Shown here one piece after another: positions 43,117-52,186 of a DNA stretch of 64,000 nt; position 1 is the first letter of the stretch, and every line of letters starts with the position of its first letter. The DNA is from Cyclobacteriaceae bacterium (GTDB lineage: Bacteria; Bacteroidota; Bacteroidia; Cytophagales; Cyclobacteriaceae), in the NCBI GenBank assembly GCA_030584025.1, contig CP129487.1:3625001-3689000 (forward strand), written 5' to 3'. Below the pieces are notes generated by a model. That model saw only the letters and a program-made list of their open reading frames with translations. It ran no database searches and had not been told where the DNA came from. The position numbers and the translations under genes are program-made.

Positions 43117-44583
43117 GTGGTGGTATTCATTTCAAAGCTTGAAAATCCTGTCTATTTTTCACGCCAAACGAGTTTTCCTTTGCTTCGCTACTTCCGCATT
43201 AACGATCCGTATCGCTTACTGGCATTAGCCGGGTTATACCTGGTGTGGGTACTTCCGCTTCTTATTGACTCAGCACCGGTTACAATACCCGAACTGAAAA
43301 GCCTTTTGTTGGGCGAAAAAATTACGGAAGGATTCGGGCTTTACCACGAAATAGTTGATAATACGCCTCCCCTTGCCGCCTGGTTTTACGGTGCGCTCGA
43401 TTGGGTGTTTGGCGAAAACTTTGCGCTTCGCCACATCCTTACGCTTTTCATTTTGTTCTTGCAAGGTGCCTTCATTGGCATTATGCTGATTGATAAAAAG
43501 GCGTTTACAGAAAACACCTATATCCCATCTTTACTGTTTCTAATTCTTACATTAATATCATTCGATAACTTTTCGCTGACTGCCGACCTTGGCGCATTCG
43601 GTTTCTTATTGCTCGCGCTGAACTCGCTTCTTACAGAAATTGAATTCAAGGTTCAGCGGGACGAAACCATTTTTTCAATTGGCCTTTTTATCAGTTTAGC
43701 TACGTTATTCAACTTCTCCTACATTATTTACCTGCCCGGGGTTGTACTGATTTTAATTTTGTTTACCCGAAATGAGGTGCGCAAATATTTGTTGATGCTC
43801 ACCGGATTCATGTTGCCACACCTGATTATTATGGCAACTTATCTGATCGGGGGTAACCTGCAGGATATTTGGAAAAGTCTTTACCAGACCAACCTGGTTT
43901 TTCCAACCTCCCCACTTCTCTCCGTAAAAAGTATCCTGATTTTATGTGCCGTTCCGTTGGCGTATTTGCTCATTGCAATGGTGGTGCTTAACCGCGAGGC
44001 CCGGTTAACAAAATATCAATCGCAATTACTCACCGCCATGTTTTTGTGGTTTATCATCGGACTTGTTCAGTTATACTTTACAACCGACTTCCGGGCACAA
44101 AGTCTTTTGCCCTTAATGCCTGCGGTGAGTTTCTTTTTTACACATTTCTTGCTGCTGATCCGAAGAAGAAAATTTGCGGAAATAAATGTTTGGGTACTGT
44201 TGCTTGGAATGCTTACTACCCTGTACCTCGCCCGTTATTCAAAGATTGATGTGGATTATTCAAGATTGACTGTACTTGAGAATAAGCATGAATTCACAAA
44301 CAAACGTGTACTGATTCTTGATGAAGAATTTGCCGGGTATTTAACTAACTCCATCGCCCCACCTTTTATTAACCGGAAACTTACCCTGGAAATTTTTGAT
44401 CAGCCTCAATACTATGAAAACGTGCTACGGGTTAACCGAATGTTCGAAGCTGATCCACCACAACTGATTATCGATCCTGAAAACAAGATGCAACCATTTT
44501 TTGATCGCATCCCAGCGTTGCAACGCAAGTACAAAAAATCCGGGAACGGACAGTGGGAATTAGTGGAGAATCCTAGCAACTGA
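43117..44583 (+). CDS. Polytopic membrane protein of unknown function
   Basis: A 488-residue protein with about 9-10 membrane segments between residues 35 and 375 and a soluble C-terminal domain of about 100 residues. A loop GFGLYHEIVDNTPPLAAWFYGALDWVFGEN after the first segment resembles the acidic loop of family 39/PMT-like glycosyltransferases, but the match is weak. Only GTG codons (43117, 43120) are available as starts. It diverges from rbfA and overlaps the convergent rpiB gene by 11 bases. Function unknown. Confidence 0.6.
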   Translation: MVVFISKLENPVYFSRQTSFPLLRYFRINDPYRLLALAGLYLVWVLPLLIDSAPVTIPELKSLLLGEKITEGFGLYHEIVDNTPPLAAWFYGALDWVFGENFALRHILTLFILFLQGAFIGIMLIDKKAFTENTYIPSLLFLILTLISFDNFSLTADLGAFGFLLLALNSLLTEIEFKVQRDETIFSIGLFISLATLFNFSYIIYLPGVVLILILFTRNEVRKYLLMLTGFMLPHLIIMATYLIGGNLQDIWKSLYQTNLVFPTSPLLSVKSILILCAVPLAYLLIAMVVLNREARLTKYQSQLLTAMFLWFIIGLVQLYFTTDFRAQSLLPLMPAVSFFFTHFLLLIRRRKFAEINVWVLLLGMLTTLYLARYSKIDVDYSRLTVLENKHEFTNKRVLILDEEFAGYLTNSIAPPFINRKLTLEIFDQPQYYENVLRVNRMFEADPPQLIIDPENKMQPFFDRIPALQRKYKKSGNGQWELVENPSN

Positions 44584-45001
44584 TTTTTTCAACCCTGCGG
44601 GAATGGCGGCCACCTTCAAATTCTGTATGTAAAAATGTTTCCAGAATTTTTTCGGCTTGCTGTTGTGTAACATAGCGAGCAGGAATACAAACCACGTTGG
44701 CATTGTTATGCTGACGTGCCAAGGCGGCTATCTCTTCCGTCCAGCACAACGCTGCCCGGATGCCTTGGTGTTTATTGGCTGTAATGGCAACCCCGTTGCC
44801 GCTTCCACATAGTAACACGCCAAGCGAAGCATCCTGCTTTTCCACCGCTTCAGCTACCGGATGGGCAAAGTCGGGGTAATCTACCGAATCAAGGCTGTGC
44901 GTACCGAAATCGCTTACTTCGTAGCCATTATTGGTAAGCCATTCTTTTAACACTTCCTTGTGTTCAAATCCAGCATGGTCACTTCCGATGGCAATTTTCA
45001 T
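44573..45001 (-). CDS. rpiB: Ribose-5-phosphate isomerase B
   Basis: A 142-residue RpiB/LacA-family isomerase: SDHAGFEHKE (residues 7-16), DYPDFAHPVAEAV and the active-site Cys65 in CGSGNG. It interconverts ribose-5-phosphate and ribulose-5-phosphate. It is the last gene of a leftward glyA-tatC-rpiB operon, five bases after tatC. It overlaps the convergent membrane protein gene. Confidence 0.94.
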   Translation of the reverse strand: MKIAIGSDHAGFEHKEVLKEWLTNNGYEVSDFGTHSLDSVDYPDFAHPVAEAVEKQDASLGVLLCGSGNGVAITANKHQGIRAALCWTEEIAALARQHNNANVVCIPARYVTQQQAEKILETFLHTEFEGGRHSRRVEKISC

Positions 45002-45006
45002 GTTAC

Positions 45007-45837
45007 TTAGATTTCTGCGTATTGATCGTCTGCTTCGCGCTTCTTTTGGCGTCTTAACACCGTTGCGGATATGAAAATACTGAATTCATACAGCAGGTAC
45101 AACGGAATACCGATTAACGTCTGACTGAATGGATCGGGGGGCGTGACAATAGCCGCAATAATCAGAATGATAACAATGGCGTGCCTGCGATACTTACGCA
45201 TGAATGCCGGAGTAATCATCCCAATCTTTGTCAGGAAATAAACAACAACCGGTAATTGAAAAAGCAGCCCACTTCCAAATACCAGTGTGATTACCGTTGA
45301 TACGTATGAGGTAATGTCAAACTCATTGGCAATCATATCACTGAGTTTATAATTTGACAAAAAGTATACCGCCAACGGACTCATGATGAAATAACCAAAT
45401 GCAACACCCGAGAAAAATAAAAACGAAATAGAGAAAACCGCGCCACGTGAAAACCTACGCTCCTTGGTAACCAGTCCTGGTTTTACAAATCTCCAGATTT
45501 CCCAAACGATATAAGGAAATGCAGCCGATACACCAATGAACAATGAGGCTGCAATGTGCATGGTAAACTGCCCCGTCATTTGACGGCTTTGAATTTTAAA
45601 TGGAATCTCTTCTACACATAAGGTTTCTTCATAACCCACAAGTTTCCCTAACGCGCACATCCAATCAAAGAAAATAAAATCCGGTTTGGCAACTGCGAAT
45701 ACTATGTTCTCAAATATCCAAGGGCCATATATAAATGCAACAATGGTTAGAATAACCACCGCCAATAGCGACCGGATGATGTGCCAGCGTAACTCCTCGA
45801 GGTGATCGAGGAAAGTCATTTCTTTTTCTTCAACCAT
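45007..45837 (-). CDS. tatC: Sec-independent protein translocase TatC
   Basis: A 276-residue integral membrane protein with six membrane segments and the TatC signature FLDHLEELRWHIIRSLLAVV near the N terminus, where the conserved Glu-Glu binds twin-arginine signals. An insertion between the first two segments is longer than in Escherichia coli (FDWMCALGKLVGYEETL...). tatA is not in the window. It follows glyA by 23 bases. Confidence 0.93.
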   Translation of the reverse strand: MVEEKEMTFLDHLEELRWHIIRSLLAVVILTIVAFIYGPWIFENIVFAVAKPDFIFFDWMCALGKLVGYEETLCVEEIPFKIQSRQMTGQFTMHIAASLFIGVSAAFPYIVWEIWRFVKPGLVTKERRFSRGAVFSISFLFFSGVAFGYFIMSPLAVYFLSNYKLSDMIANEFDITSYVSTVITLVFGSGLLFQLPVVVYFLTKIGMITPAFMRKYRRHAIVIILIIAAIVTPPDPFSQTLIGIPLYLLYEFSIFISATVLRRQKKREADDQYAEI

Positions 45838-45860
45838 TAATCAAAACCCTTCTTAAGAAA

Positions 45861-47129
45861 TTAATACAACGGAAACTTCTTCATGAAGCTGTTCACTTTC
45901 TTCTTTACTGCCTTCAGGTTATCCGGATTTTCCGGTGCTTTCAATACGTCATCAATTAAGTCAACCACCTTCACTACATCCTTTTCTTTTAATCCACGTG
46001 TGGTGATGGCCGGTGTACCGATGCGCATACCTGAAGTAACAAATGGCGACTGCGTATCAAACGGCACCATGTTTTTGTTAATCGTAATGTCAGCCTTGAT
46101 CAGCGATTCTTCAGCTTGTTTGCCCGTGAGGTTCTTAGAGCGCAGATCAATCAACATCAAATGATTATCGGTGCCATCTGAAATGATCCGGTAACCTTTT
46201 GCTACAAATGCAGCGGCCATTGCTTTTGCATTTTTTACAACCTGCACCACATATTTCAAATAATCATCGGATAGTGCTTCTTCAAACGCAATAGCCTTGG
46301 CGGCAATCACATGCTCCAGCGGACCACCCTGCGTTCCGGGGAATACACCTGAATCCAAAATGGAAGTAATCTTTCTGATTTCTCCTTTTGGAGTTTTTAA
46401 CCCCCACGGATTGTCGAAGTTTTTACCCACCATAATCATTCCGCCACGCGGGCCGCGCAAGGTTTTGTGTGTAGTGGTAGTCACGATGTGGCAGTACTCC
46501 ATCGGGTCATTCAACAAACCACGTGCAATCAACCCTGCCGGGTGGGCGATATCGGCCAGCAATAAAGCGCCTACTGCATCAGCAGCTTCACGCAATTTTT
46601 TATAATCCCAATCACGGCTATACGCAGAGGCTCCGCAAATAATCAATTTGGGTTTCTCGCGTTTGGCTGTTTCAATAACCTTATCGAAATCTATTCTTCC
46701 TGTGTTCTCTTCAACACCATAAAAGGTAGGTTGATACAACTTCCCGGAAAAGTTAACAGGTGAACCGTGCGTAAGGTGTCCACCATGTGCCAGGTCAAAG
46801 CCTAAAATCTTATCTCCCGGCTTTAAACAAGCCAGCATAACCGCGGCATTCGCCTGCGCGCCTGAGTGTGGCTGTACGTTTGCCCAATCGGCATTGAATA
46901 ACTGACAAGCCCGATCGATAGCCAGTTGCTCAATCTCATCCACCACTTCACAACCCCCGTAGTAACGCTTGCCGGGCAGTCCTTCCGCATACTTGTTGGT
47001 AAGCACGGTGCCCATGGCCTTCATCACTTGCGATGAAGTAAAGTTTTCAGAGGCGATTAATTCAATTCCGTTTTGTTGGCGCTTTTTTTCTTTTTCGATG
47101 AGGTCGAAAACAACTTTATCTCTTTTCAT
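45861..47129 (-). CDS. glyA: Serine hydroxymethyltransferase
   Basis: A 422-residue PLP enzyme with IELIASENFTS (about residues 20-30), the PLP-Lys in TTTHKTLRGPRGG and MLIDLRSK..TG. It converts serine and tetrahydrofolate to glycine and methylene-tetrahydrofolate. ATG 47129 is preferred to a TTG ten codons upstream, since a -7 element TATTTTTG overlaps that region. It is first in the glyA-tatC-rpiB operon. Confidence 0.95.
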   Translation of the reverse strand: MKRDKVVFDLIEKEKKRQQNGIELIASENFTSSQVMKAMGTVLTNKYAEGLPGKRYYGGCEVVDEIEQLAIDRACQLFNADWANVQPHSGAQANAAVMLACLKPGDKILGFDLAHGGHLTHGSPVNFSGKLYQPTFYGVEENTGRIDFDKVIETAKREKPKLIICGASAYSRDWDYKKLREAADAVGALLLADIAHPAGLIARGLLNDPMEYCHIVTTTTHKTLRGPRGGMIMVGKNFDNPWGLKTPKGEIRKITSILDSGVFPGTQGGPLEHVIAAKAIAFEEALSDDYLKYVVQVVKNAKAMAAAFVAKGYRIISDGTDNHLMLIDLRSKNLTGKQAEESLIKADITINKNMVPFDTQSPFVTSGMRIGTPAITTRGLKEKDVVKVVDLIDDVLKAPENPDNLKAVKKKVNSFMKKFPLY

Positions 47130-47156
47130 TCGGGAAGATGTTAGGATAAGAAAGGC

Positions 47157-47190
47157 CAAAAATAAGGCAATTCAATAATCCTGAATCAAA
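47157..47190 (-). promoter_or_regulatory. Promoter of glyA-tatC-rpiB
   Basis: The minus strand has TTTG (47190-47187), a 22-base spacer and TATTTTTG (47164-47157). Predicted start about 47152, leader about 22 bases. The spacer is longer than ideal. Confidence 0.5.
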
Positions 47191-47232
47191 AATGTGGATT
47201 AAATAAGAAAAGGTTTTTGGTACACCTGACTG

Positions 47233-48135
47233 TTACCAGCTTCCGCTGCTGCCTCCGCCACCAAAACTTCCGCCACCACCCGAAAAGCCTCCTCCGCCAG
47301 ACGACCAGCCTCCGCCACCGGAGGACCAGCCTCCTCCGGATGAATAGCCTCCACCAGAGCCACCGGAACTTTCCAGCTTACTCCAGCCCATCATCTTAAA
47401 GATTATTTTGAGAATAGGGAACCCGATGATATGACCAAGCAGAATCATTTTGCCAGTTTCCCAGCCGTATAGGGCAAAGGGGAAAGCGGCATAGAATGGA
47501 ATCAAAAACACATACAGGAACCAGCCGGCTCCACCTTTAATCAGCAGGCCCATCAGTGAAAAAAGTCCCAGTATCCCAAACACAAAAAGTCCAACAAACC
47601 AGGGCATTGATTCCATTTCGTTGCTGGCAACATCGGCTACATACTCACCGGCTATGGCGCTGATTATGCCATCTATTCCCGCCTGGACTCCCGCATCATA
47701 ATCATTTCGTCTGAATGCCGGTGCAATTTCATTGCGGATAATTTGATTACAGGTAATATCGGGTAGTGCACCCTCCAGGCCGTAGCCAACCTCAATGCGC
47801 ATTTTCCGGTCTTCAACAGCAATCAGCAACAACACACCGTTATCTTTTTCTTTTTTACCTAGCTGCGACTTTTCGGCTACTTTTAATGAGTATTCTTCCA
47901 ATACTTCTCCATCTAACGATGGAATAATCAAAATGGCTATTTGATTGGATGTAGAGTCTTCATGTTGCTTTAGTTGCGCTTCCAACTGCTGCACTTTTGA
48001 TGCCGATAAAATTTTGGCTTCATCATGAACGCGAACACCCCAAAGTTCTGGAATGGCGCGCTGTGCACCTGCTACAAAAGTTGTAACGCAAAAAAATAAA
48101 ATGGATATAGTAGCAAGTGGTGAAAAGGCACGCAT
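47233..48135 (-). CDS. TPM domain protein (YgcG-like) with Gly/Ser-rich tail
   Basis: A 300-residue protein: signal peptide ending GAQ (about residue 24), TPM domain (about 30-165, VRVHDEAKILSASKVQQLEAQLKQHE..., GYGLEGALPD), three membrane segments (about 180-250) and a Gly/Ser-rich tail ending GSSGSW. TPM proteins are linked to photosystem or envelope maintenance and often pair with LemA. It begins one base into the stop of the upstream TPM gene. Confidence 0.87.
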   Translation of the reverse strand: MRAFSPLATISILFFCVTTFVAGAQRAIPELWGVRVHDEAKILSASKVQQLEAQLKQHEDSTSNQIAILIIPSLDGEVLEEYSLKVAEKSQLGKKEKDNGVLLLIAVEDRKMRIEVGYGLEGALPDITCNQIIRNEIAPAFRRNDYDAGVQAGIDGIISAIAGEYVADVASNEMESMPWFVGLFVFGILGLFSLMGLLIKGGAGWFLYVFLIPFYAAFPFALYGWETGKMILLGHIIGFPILKIIFKMMGWSKLESSGGSGGGYSSGGGWSSGGGGWSSGGGGFSGGGGSFGGGGSSGSW

Positions 48136-48785
48136 CAGTCTATTCTTAAATCGTCACGCAATTCATTTACATCATCCGTGGTTTTGTTGAATCCTTTTTC
48201 TTTTAAGATTTCACCACAATGTTTTATAGATGCTTCAAGGCCCTCCACGGTTCTTCCTTTTCGAATGAAACCAATCAGTTCCTGAACCAGGTTATCCCAG
48301 ACTTTCTGTTCCACTACCTTGCTTATACCCTGATCACCCATTACGATCACTTCGTGTTCAAAAAATGAAATAAAAATCATGATGCCGGTACGATGACGCG
48401 TATTAAAAACCTCCTGTTCCAAAAAAGCATTTTCGGCACGTTGACGCGTAGCGTGATCCAGGTGGCGCTGCGAAACTAACCAGCGCTTGATGTCATCTGA
48501 AACATTTGGCAATACACCACCAATAACTGCCGCCAACAGCACAAGCAGAAAAATATGGAGTGGATCATACACGGCCAGCGTAGGAACATACCGATCAAAA
48601 ACCACGATCAAACTGAATACCGTGAATGCTGCCAACAGTGCTCCCTTGTAATTCGCGATCGTATAATAACCGCTTCGGGCAACAATGACAGGTACAATTT
48701 CACCCGATATGCCTGCCTCAGCTTTTCTGACAGCTGCCTTGATACGCTCCAGATCTTCGTTGCTGAATTTTTCGCGAAGTTTCAT
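48135..48785 (-). CDS. TPM domain protein, short form
   Basis: A 216-residue protein with a TPM domain split by two membrane segments (about 40-62 and 75-95): AEAGISGEIVPVIVARSGYY at the start, and TGIMIFISFFEHEVIVMGDQGISKVV plus a helix after the segments. No cleavable signal. The stop overlaps the start of the next TPM gene as TGATG, so the two are coupled. pdxJ lies 38 bases upstream. Confidence 0.85.
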   Translation of the reverse strand: MKLREKFSNEDLERIKAAVRKAEAGISGEIVPVIVARSGYYTIANYKGALLAAFTVFSLIVVFDRYVPTLAVYDPLHIFLLVLLAAVIGGVLPNVSDDIKRWLVSQRHLDHATRQRAENAFLEQEVFNTRHRTGIMIFISFFEHEVIVMGDQGISKVVEQKVWDNLVQELIGFIRKGRTVEGLEASIKHCGEILKEKGFNKTTDDVNELRDDLRID

Positions 48786-48823
48786 AGGACGTGGTTTAAA
48801 GAATTAAAGATAGCGAATAAGCT

Positions 48824-49540
48824 TCAATCTCTAAGCTGATGCAGGTACATCTGTATGGTGTTCTCTAATCCATAATACAAGGCATCGCAAATCAGTGCAT
48901 GACCAATGGAGACCTCATCCAAATACGGAATACTTTGTTTTAAAAAACGAAGGTTGTTCAAATCCAAGTCGTGTCCGGCATTGATTCCCAATCCGCATGC
49001 ATGTGCTGCCTTTGCGCATTGCACATATGGGGCAATTGCCTTTTCTGGATCAGACAAATATTGTTGCGCATAAGGCTCCGTATACATTTCAATCCGATCG
49101 GCTCCAACTTTCGCAGCGCCTTCAGCAATAGAAGGATTGGGGTTAACAAAAATTGAAACACGTGTGCCGTAACTTTTCAACTCGGTAACAATGTCTTTCA
49201 AAAAAGTTTGATGTTTCACAGTATCCCATCCTGCATTGGAGGTAATCACATCAGGGCCATCCGGAACCAGTGTTGCCTGTGCCGGCTTTACTTCACGGAT
49301 AATTTTCAGGTATCGCTCATCAGGGTAGCCCTCAATGTTGAACTCTGTTTTCACCACATCTTTCAATTGCATCACATCGCTGTAGCGAATGTGTCGTTCA
49401 TCGGGGCGTGGATGTACCGTAATGCCTTCTGCGCCAAAGCGCTCACAATCCATCGCGGTTTTCACCACATCCGGATTGTTACCACCCCGTGCATTACGCA
49501 GGGTAGCTATCTTGTTAATGTTTACACTTAAGCGCGTCAT
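48824..49540 (-). CDS. pdxJ: Pyridoxine 5'-phosphate synthase
   Basis: A 238-residue TIM-barrel enzyme: LSVNINKIATLRNARGG at the start, TVHPRPDERHI, EGYPDE and GINAGHDLDLNN. It condenses 1-deoxyxylulose-5-phosphate with 3-amino-2-oxopropyl phosphate to form pyridoxine 5'-phosphate. It starts the leftward pdxJ-TPM-TPM unit. The 106-base gap to the YqeY gene holds the rightward promoter. Confidence 0.95.
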   Translation of the reverse strand: MTRLSVNINKIATLRNARGGNNPDVVKTAMDCERFGAEGITVHPRPDERHIRYSDVMQLKDVVKTEFNIEGYPDERYLKIIREVKPAQATLVPDGPDVITSNAGWDTVKHQTFLKDIVTELKSYGTRVSIFVNPNPSIAEGAAKVGADRIEMYTEPYAQQYLSDPEKAIAPYVQCAKAAHACGLGINAGHDLDLNNLRFLKQSIPYLDEVSIGHALICDALYYGLENTIQMYLHQLRD

Positions 49541-49621
49541 ACCTCAGCTACCAAATTACAAATAGCGCATGTTAAATGCATCATATCAAACCGTAAGGCT
49601 TTTTAATTTATTTCATACTGC

Positions 49622-49629
49622 TACTTTTG
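49622..49629 (+). promoter_or_regulatory. -7 element for yqeY-cvpA
   Basis: TACTTTTG, an exact TAnnTTTG match, 17 bases before the ATG at 49647. It excludes the longer upstream reading frame from the transcript. Confidence 0.5.
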
Positions 49630-49646
49630 TGGAAAGACTGATTGTT

Positions 49647-50099
49647 ATGAGCCTGAAAGCACAAATCGATGCCGACATCAAGAAAGCGATGCTGGCCAAA
49701 AACAAGGAAGAACTGGAAGCATTGAGAAGCATCAAATCGATGATCTTATTGGCAGAAACCGAAAAAGGTGGAAGCGGAGATGTTACAGCCGATGCTGAAA
49801 ATAAATTGTTGATGAAGGCCGCCAAGCAGCGCAAAGAATCAGCGGATATTTTCAGTCAGCAGGGTCGTGCTGATCTCGCAGAAAGAGAATCGTTTCAACT
49901 GGAGGTAATCAGCCGGTATTTACCCAAGCAACTCACTGAAGCAGAAGTGACTGATGCACTTAAAAAAATTATCGAAGAGGTTGGCGCAAAAGGGCCGCAG
50001 GACATGGGTAAGGTGATGGGCACCGCCACCAAAAAGCTGGCGGGCCAGGCGGATGGTAGGTTGATTTCTGAACTGGTTAAAAAACTGCTGGCCTTGTGA
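49647..50099 (+). CDS. GatB/YqeY domain protein
   Basis: A 150-residue protein matching YqeY: MSLKAQIDADIKKAMLAKNKEELEALRSIKSMI, then KQRKESADIFSQQGR.DLAE.E..QLEVI..YLPKQL, then GKVMG. The domain is related to the tRNA-binding tail of GatB, but the role of stand-alone YqeY proteins is not settled. Its stop overlaps the GTG start of the CvpA-like gene by four bases. Confidence 0.92.
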   Translation: MSLKAQIDADIKKAMLAKNKEELEALRSIKSMILLAETEKGGSGDVTADAENKLLMKAAKQRKESADIFSQQGRADLAERESFQLEVISRYLPKQLTEAEVTDALKKIIEEVGAKGPQDMGKVMGTATKKLAGQADGRLISELVKKLLAL

Positions 50100-50605
50100 G
50101 TGTTCTTGATATTATTCTCGTTGTAGCGTTCATTATTGGGGCCGTTTCAGGATACAAAAAAGGCTTTTTAGTAAGCTTGTTTTCTTTAGCAGGAATTTTT
50201 CTGGGCATTCTGCTCGGCTTTAAGCTGATGGGCGTGGCTATGCTAAAACTTGCAAGTGCCTATAACATTGATGAAAAGATTTTGCCCTATGCCGCGTTCG
50301 GTCTGGTGTTTGTGATTGTGATTATTGTTGTTAACCTGATCGGTAAACTTATTAAATCTTCCCTAGATAAAACCATTTTAGGCAATGCTGATCAATGGGC
50401 CGGAGGTGTGTTGGGTTTGCTCAAAGCTGCATTCATGATCAGTGTACTTTTTTGGATATTAGATGCGCTCGCCTTTGAGTTGCCTGAAAATTGGGTGGCA
50501 GAGTCGCGGTTATACGCCTTCACGGCCAGTGTTGCCCCAACCGTAACCGAATGGGTGGGAGATATTTTCCCGACATTCAAAAATCTTTTTGGAACGCAGG
50601 ACTAA
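50096..50605 (+). CDS. CvpA family membrane protein
   Basis: A 169-residue protein with four membrane segments (about 4-20, 25-45, 62-85, 105-125). The start VLDIILVVAFIIGAVSGYKKGFL and the later DKTILGNADQWAGGVLGLLKA fit CvpA, named for colicin V production and linked to envelope function. It starts with GTG 50096, overlapping the previous stop as GTGA. Coupled to YqeY. Confidence 0.88.
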   Translation: MSVLDIILVVAFIIGAVSGYKKGFLVSLFSLAGIFLGILLGFKLMGVAMLKLASAYNIDEKILPYAAFGLVFVIVIIVVNLIGKLIKSSLDKTILGNADQWAGGVLGLLKAAFMISVLFWILDALAFELPENWVAESRLYAFTASVAPTVTEWVGDIFPTFKNLFGTQD

Positions 50606-50672
50606 GCTTCTGCTCCTCCATTTAACATTTTGAATTTTTTTTCTTTACATTTTGGTTATAAAACATAACGCA

Positions 50673-51425
50673 ATGGCGCTAAACGTTAAAGAAGAAGGCG
50701 GATTTAAGTTTGTTGATGAGGGCCAGGGGCCGGTGCTCATGTTGTTGCACGGACTCTTCGGGGCGCTCAGCAACTGGGAGGGTGTGGTTAACCGGTTCTC
50801 AGTCAATTTCCGCGTGGTCATTCCTATGCTGCCCATTTATGAAATGCCTGTAAGAGAGGCCGGCCTTGAAGGGCTGCGTAAATTTGTGGAGGACTTCGTT
50901 GCTTTTAAAAAGCTCGAAGACATGACCATAATGGGGAACAGCCTTGGCGGACATGTTGCTTTGGTGTATACATTGAAAAATCCACATAAAGTAAAAAAAC
51001 TGATTCTTACCGGTAGCTCAGGATTGTTTGAAGATTCCATGGGAGGTTCATACCCTAAGCGAGGTAACTATCAGTATATAAAAGAGCGTGTTGCCTATAC
51101 ATTTTATAATCCTGAAGTTGCTACCAAAGAACTGGTGGACGAGGTGTTTGAAACCACCAACAGCATTCCCAAATGCATGCGCATAGTGGCCATTGCCAAA
51201 TCGGCCCAGCGAAACAACCTGGCAGATGAAATTCCAAACATTAATGTACCCACATTGTTAGTATGGGGGTTGAATGATACGATTACACCACCCATGGTGG
51301 CTCATGAATTTAATCGGTTAATTCCCCGTTCTTCCCTCAAATTCATTGATAAATGCTGCCATGCGCCCATGATGGAGCATCCTGAAAAATTTAATGAGCT
51401 TGTGGAAGACTTTTTGCTGAATTAA
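50673..51425 (+). CDS. Alpha/beta hydrolase
   Basis: A 250-residue alpha/beta hydrolase with LLHGLFGALSNW (oxyanion loop), nucleophile Ser in GNSLGGH (about residues 90-96), an Asp in WGLNDT, and His in KCCHAPMMEHP. Substrate is unknown. ATG 50673 is taken because it has an ordinary N terminus and the earlier start is seven codons upstream without support. It is followed after 25 bases by the CBS gene. Confidence 0.88.
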   Translation: MALNVKEEGGFKFVDEGQGPVLMLLHGLFGALSNWEGVVNRFSVNFRVVIPMLPIYEMPVREAGLEGLRKFVEDFVAFKKLEDMTIMGNSLGGHVALVYTLKNPHKVKKLILTGSSGLFEDSMGGSYPKRGNYQYIKERVAYTFYNPEVATKELVDEVFETTNSIPKCMRIVAIAKSAQRNNLADEIPNINVPTLLVWGLNDTITPPMVAHEFNRLIPRSSLKFIDKCCHAPMMEHPEKFNELVEDFLLN

Positions 51426-51450
51426 GGTATATATGCGTAATCGATAGCCC

Positions 51451-52116
51451 GTGATTGCCGAAGATCTGATAAACCACATGATACCTCCGCTGAAATCAAC
51501 TGACGATGCGCACAAGGCTATTGTGTGGATGGAAGAATTTCGGTGTAATCACATGCCAGTTGTAGAAGACGGTAAACTGTTGGGCTTCATTTCTGAGGAA
51601 ATTATTCTCGAGGCAAATGATATTGACCGGCACGTTGGTGATTTCAACCTTGTGGGGGAGAAATGCTTCGTTTCAGCATCTACTCACTTCTATGACATTC
51701 TTAAAGTAGCTGCTGACAATAAGCTTCAGTCGGTTGCTGTACTGGATGATCTTCAACAGTATCATGGTGTAATTACCGTACAAGATACCATCACCTCGTT
51801 TGCACAAACGGCTGCTGTACAAATGCCCGGTGGTATTCTGGTGCTCTCCATGAATCATAATGACTACTCACTTGCTGAAATCAGTCGCCTTATTGAAGAA
51901 AACAACACCAAGGTTTTAAGCAGCATTGTTAAGGAAGAACCACTTGATCCGGGAAAGCTTAGGCTTACCCTAAAATTAAACCAGGTTGATCTTTCGCGTA
52001 CCGTTGCTACACTTGAACGATTCGGTTACAAAGTGGTTGGGCGCTACCAGGAATCAAAACCCATTGGCTCAGAGCGAGAGCGCATTGATATGCTGCTACG
52101 TTACCTGGATATTTAA
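51451..52116 (+). CDS. CBS domain pair protein with C-terminal ACT-like region
   Basis: A 221-residue protein starting with GTG 51451. Two CBS motifs lie at residues 1-60 (MIPPLKSTDDAHKAIVWMEEFRCNHMPVVEDGKLLGFISEE) and about 70-125, which together can bind an adenine nucleotide. The C-terminal part (VLSMNHNDYSLAEISRLIEENNTKVLSS...) has an ACT-like beta-alpha-beta pattern. Position just upstream of nadK, a conserved arrangement in this phylum, suggests a role linked to nucleotide sensing, but this is inference. Confidence 0.8.
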   Translation: MIAEDLINHMIPPLKSTDDAHKAIVWMEEFRCNHMPVVEDGKLLGFISEEIILEANDIDRHVGDFNLVGEKCFVSASTHFYDILKVAADNKLQSVAVLDDLQQYHGVITVQDTITSFAQTAAVQMPGGILVLSMNHNDYSLAEISRLIEENNTKVLSSIVKEEPLDPGKLRLTLKLNQVDLSRTVATLERFGYKVVGRYQESKPIGSERERIDMLLRYLDI

Positions 52117-52186
52117 GCACTGTTCGTTGTTTTTCACTTCCACATTTCGGTTGTACCTTTAATCTTCAGGGATTAACCGGAAGCAC

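Noticed and set aside
47233..47340. Gly/Ser-rich DNA repeats at the end of the TPM gene as a tandem repeat locus
   Set aside because: The imperfect GGSGG-type codon repeats are the normal low-complexity tail of YgcG-like TPM proteins.
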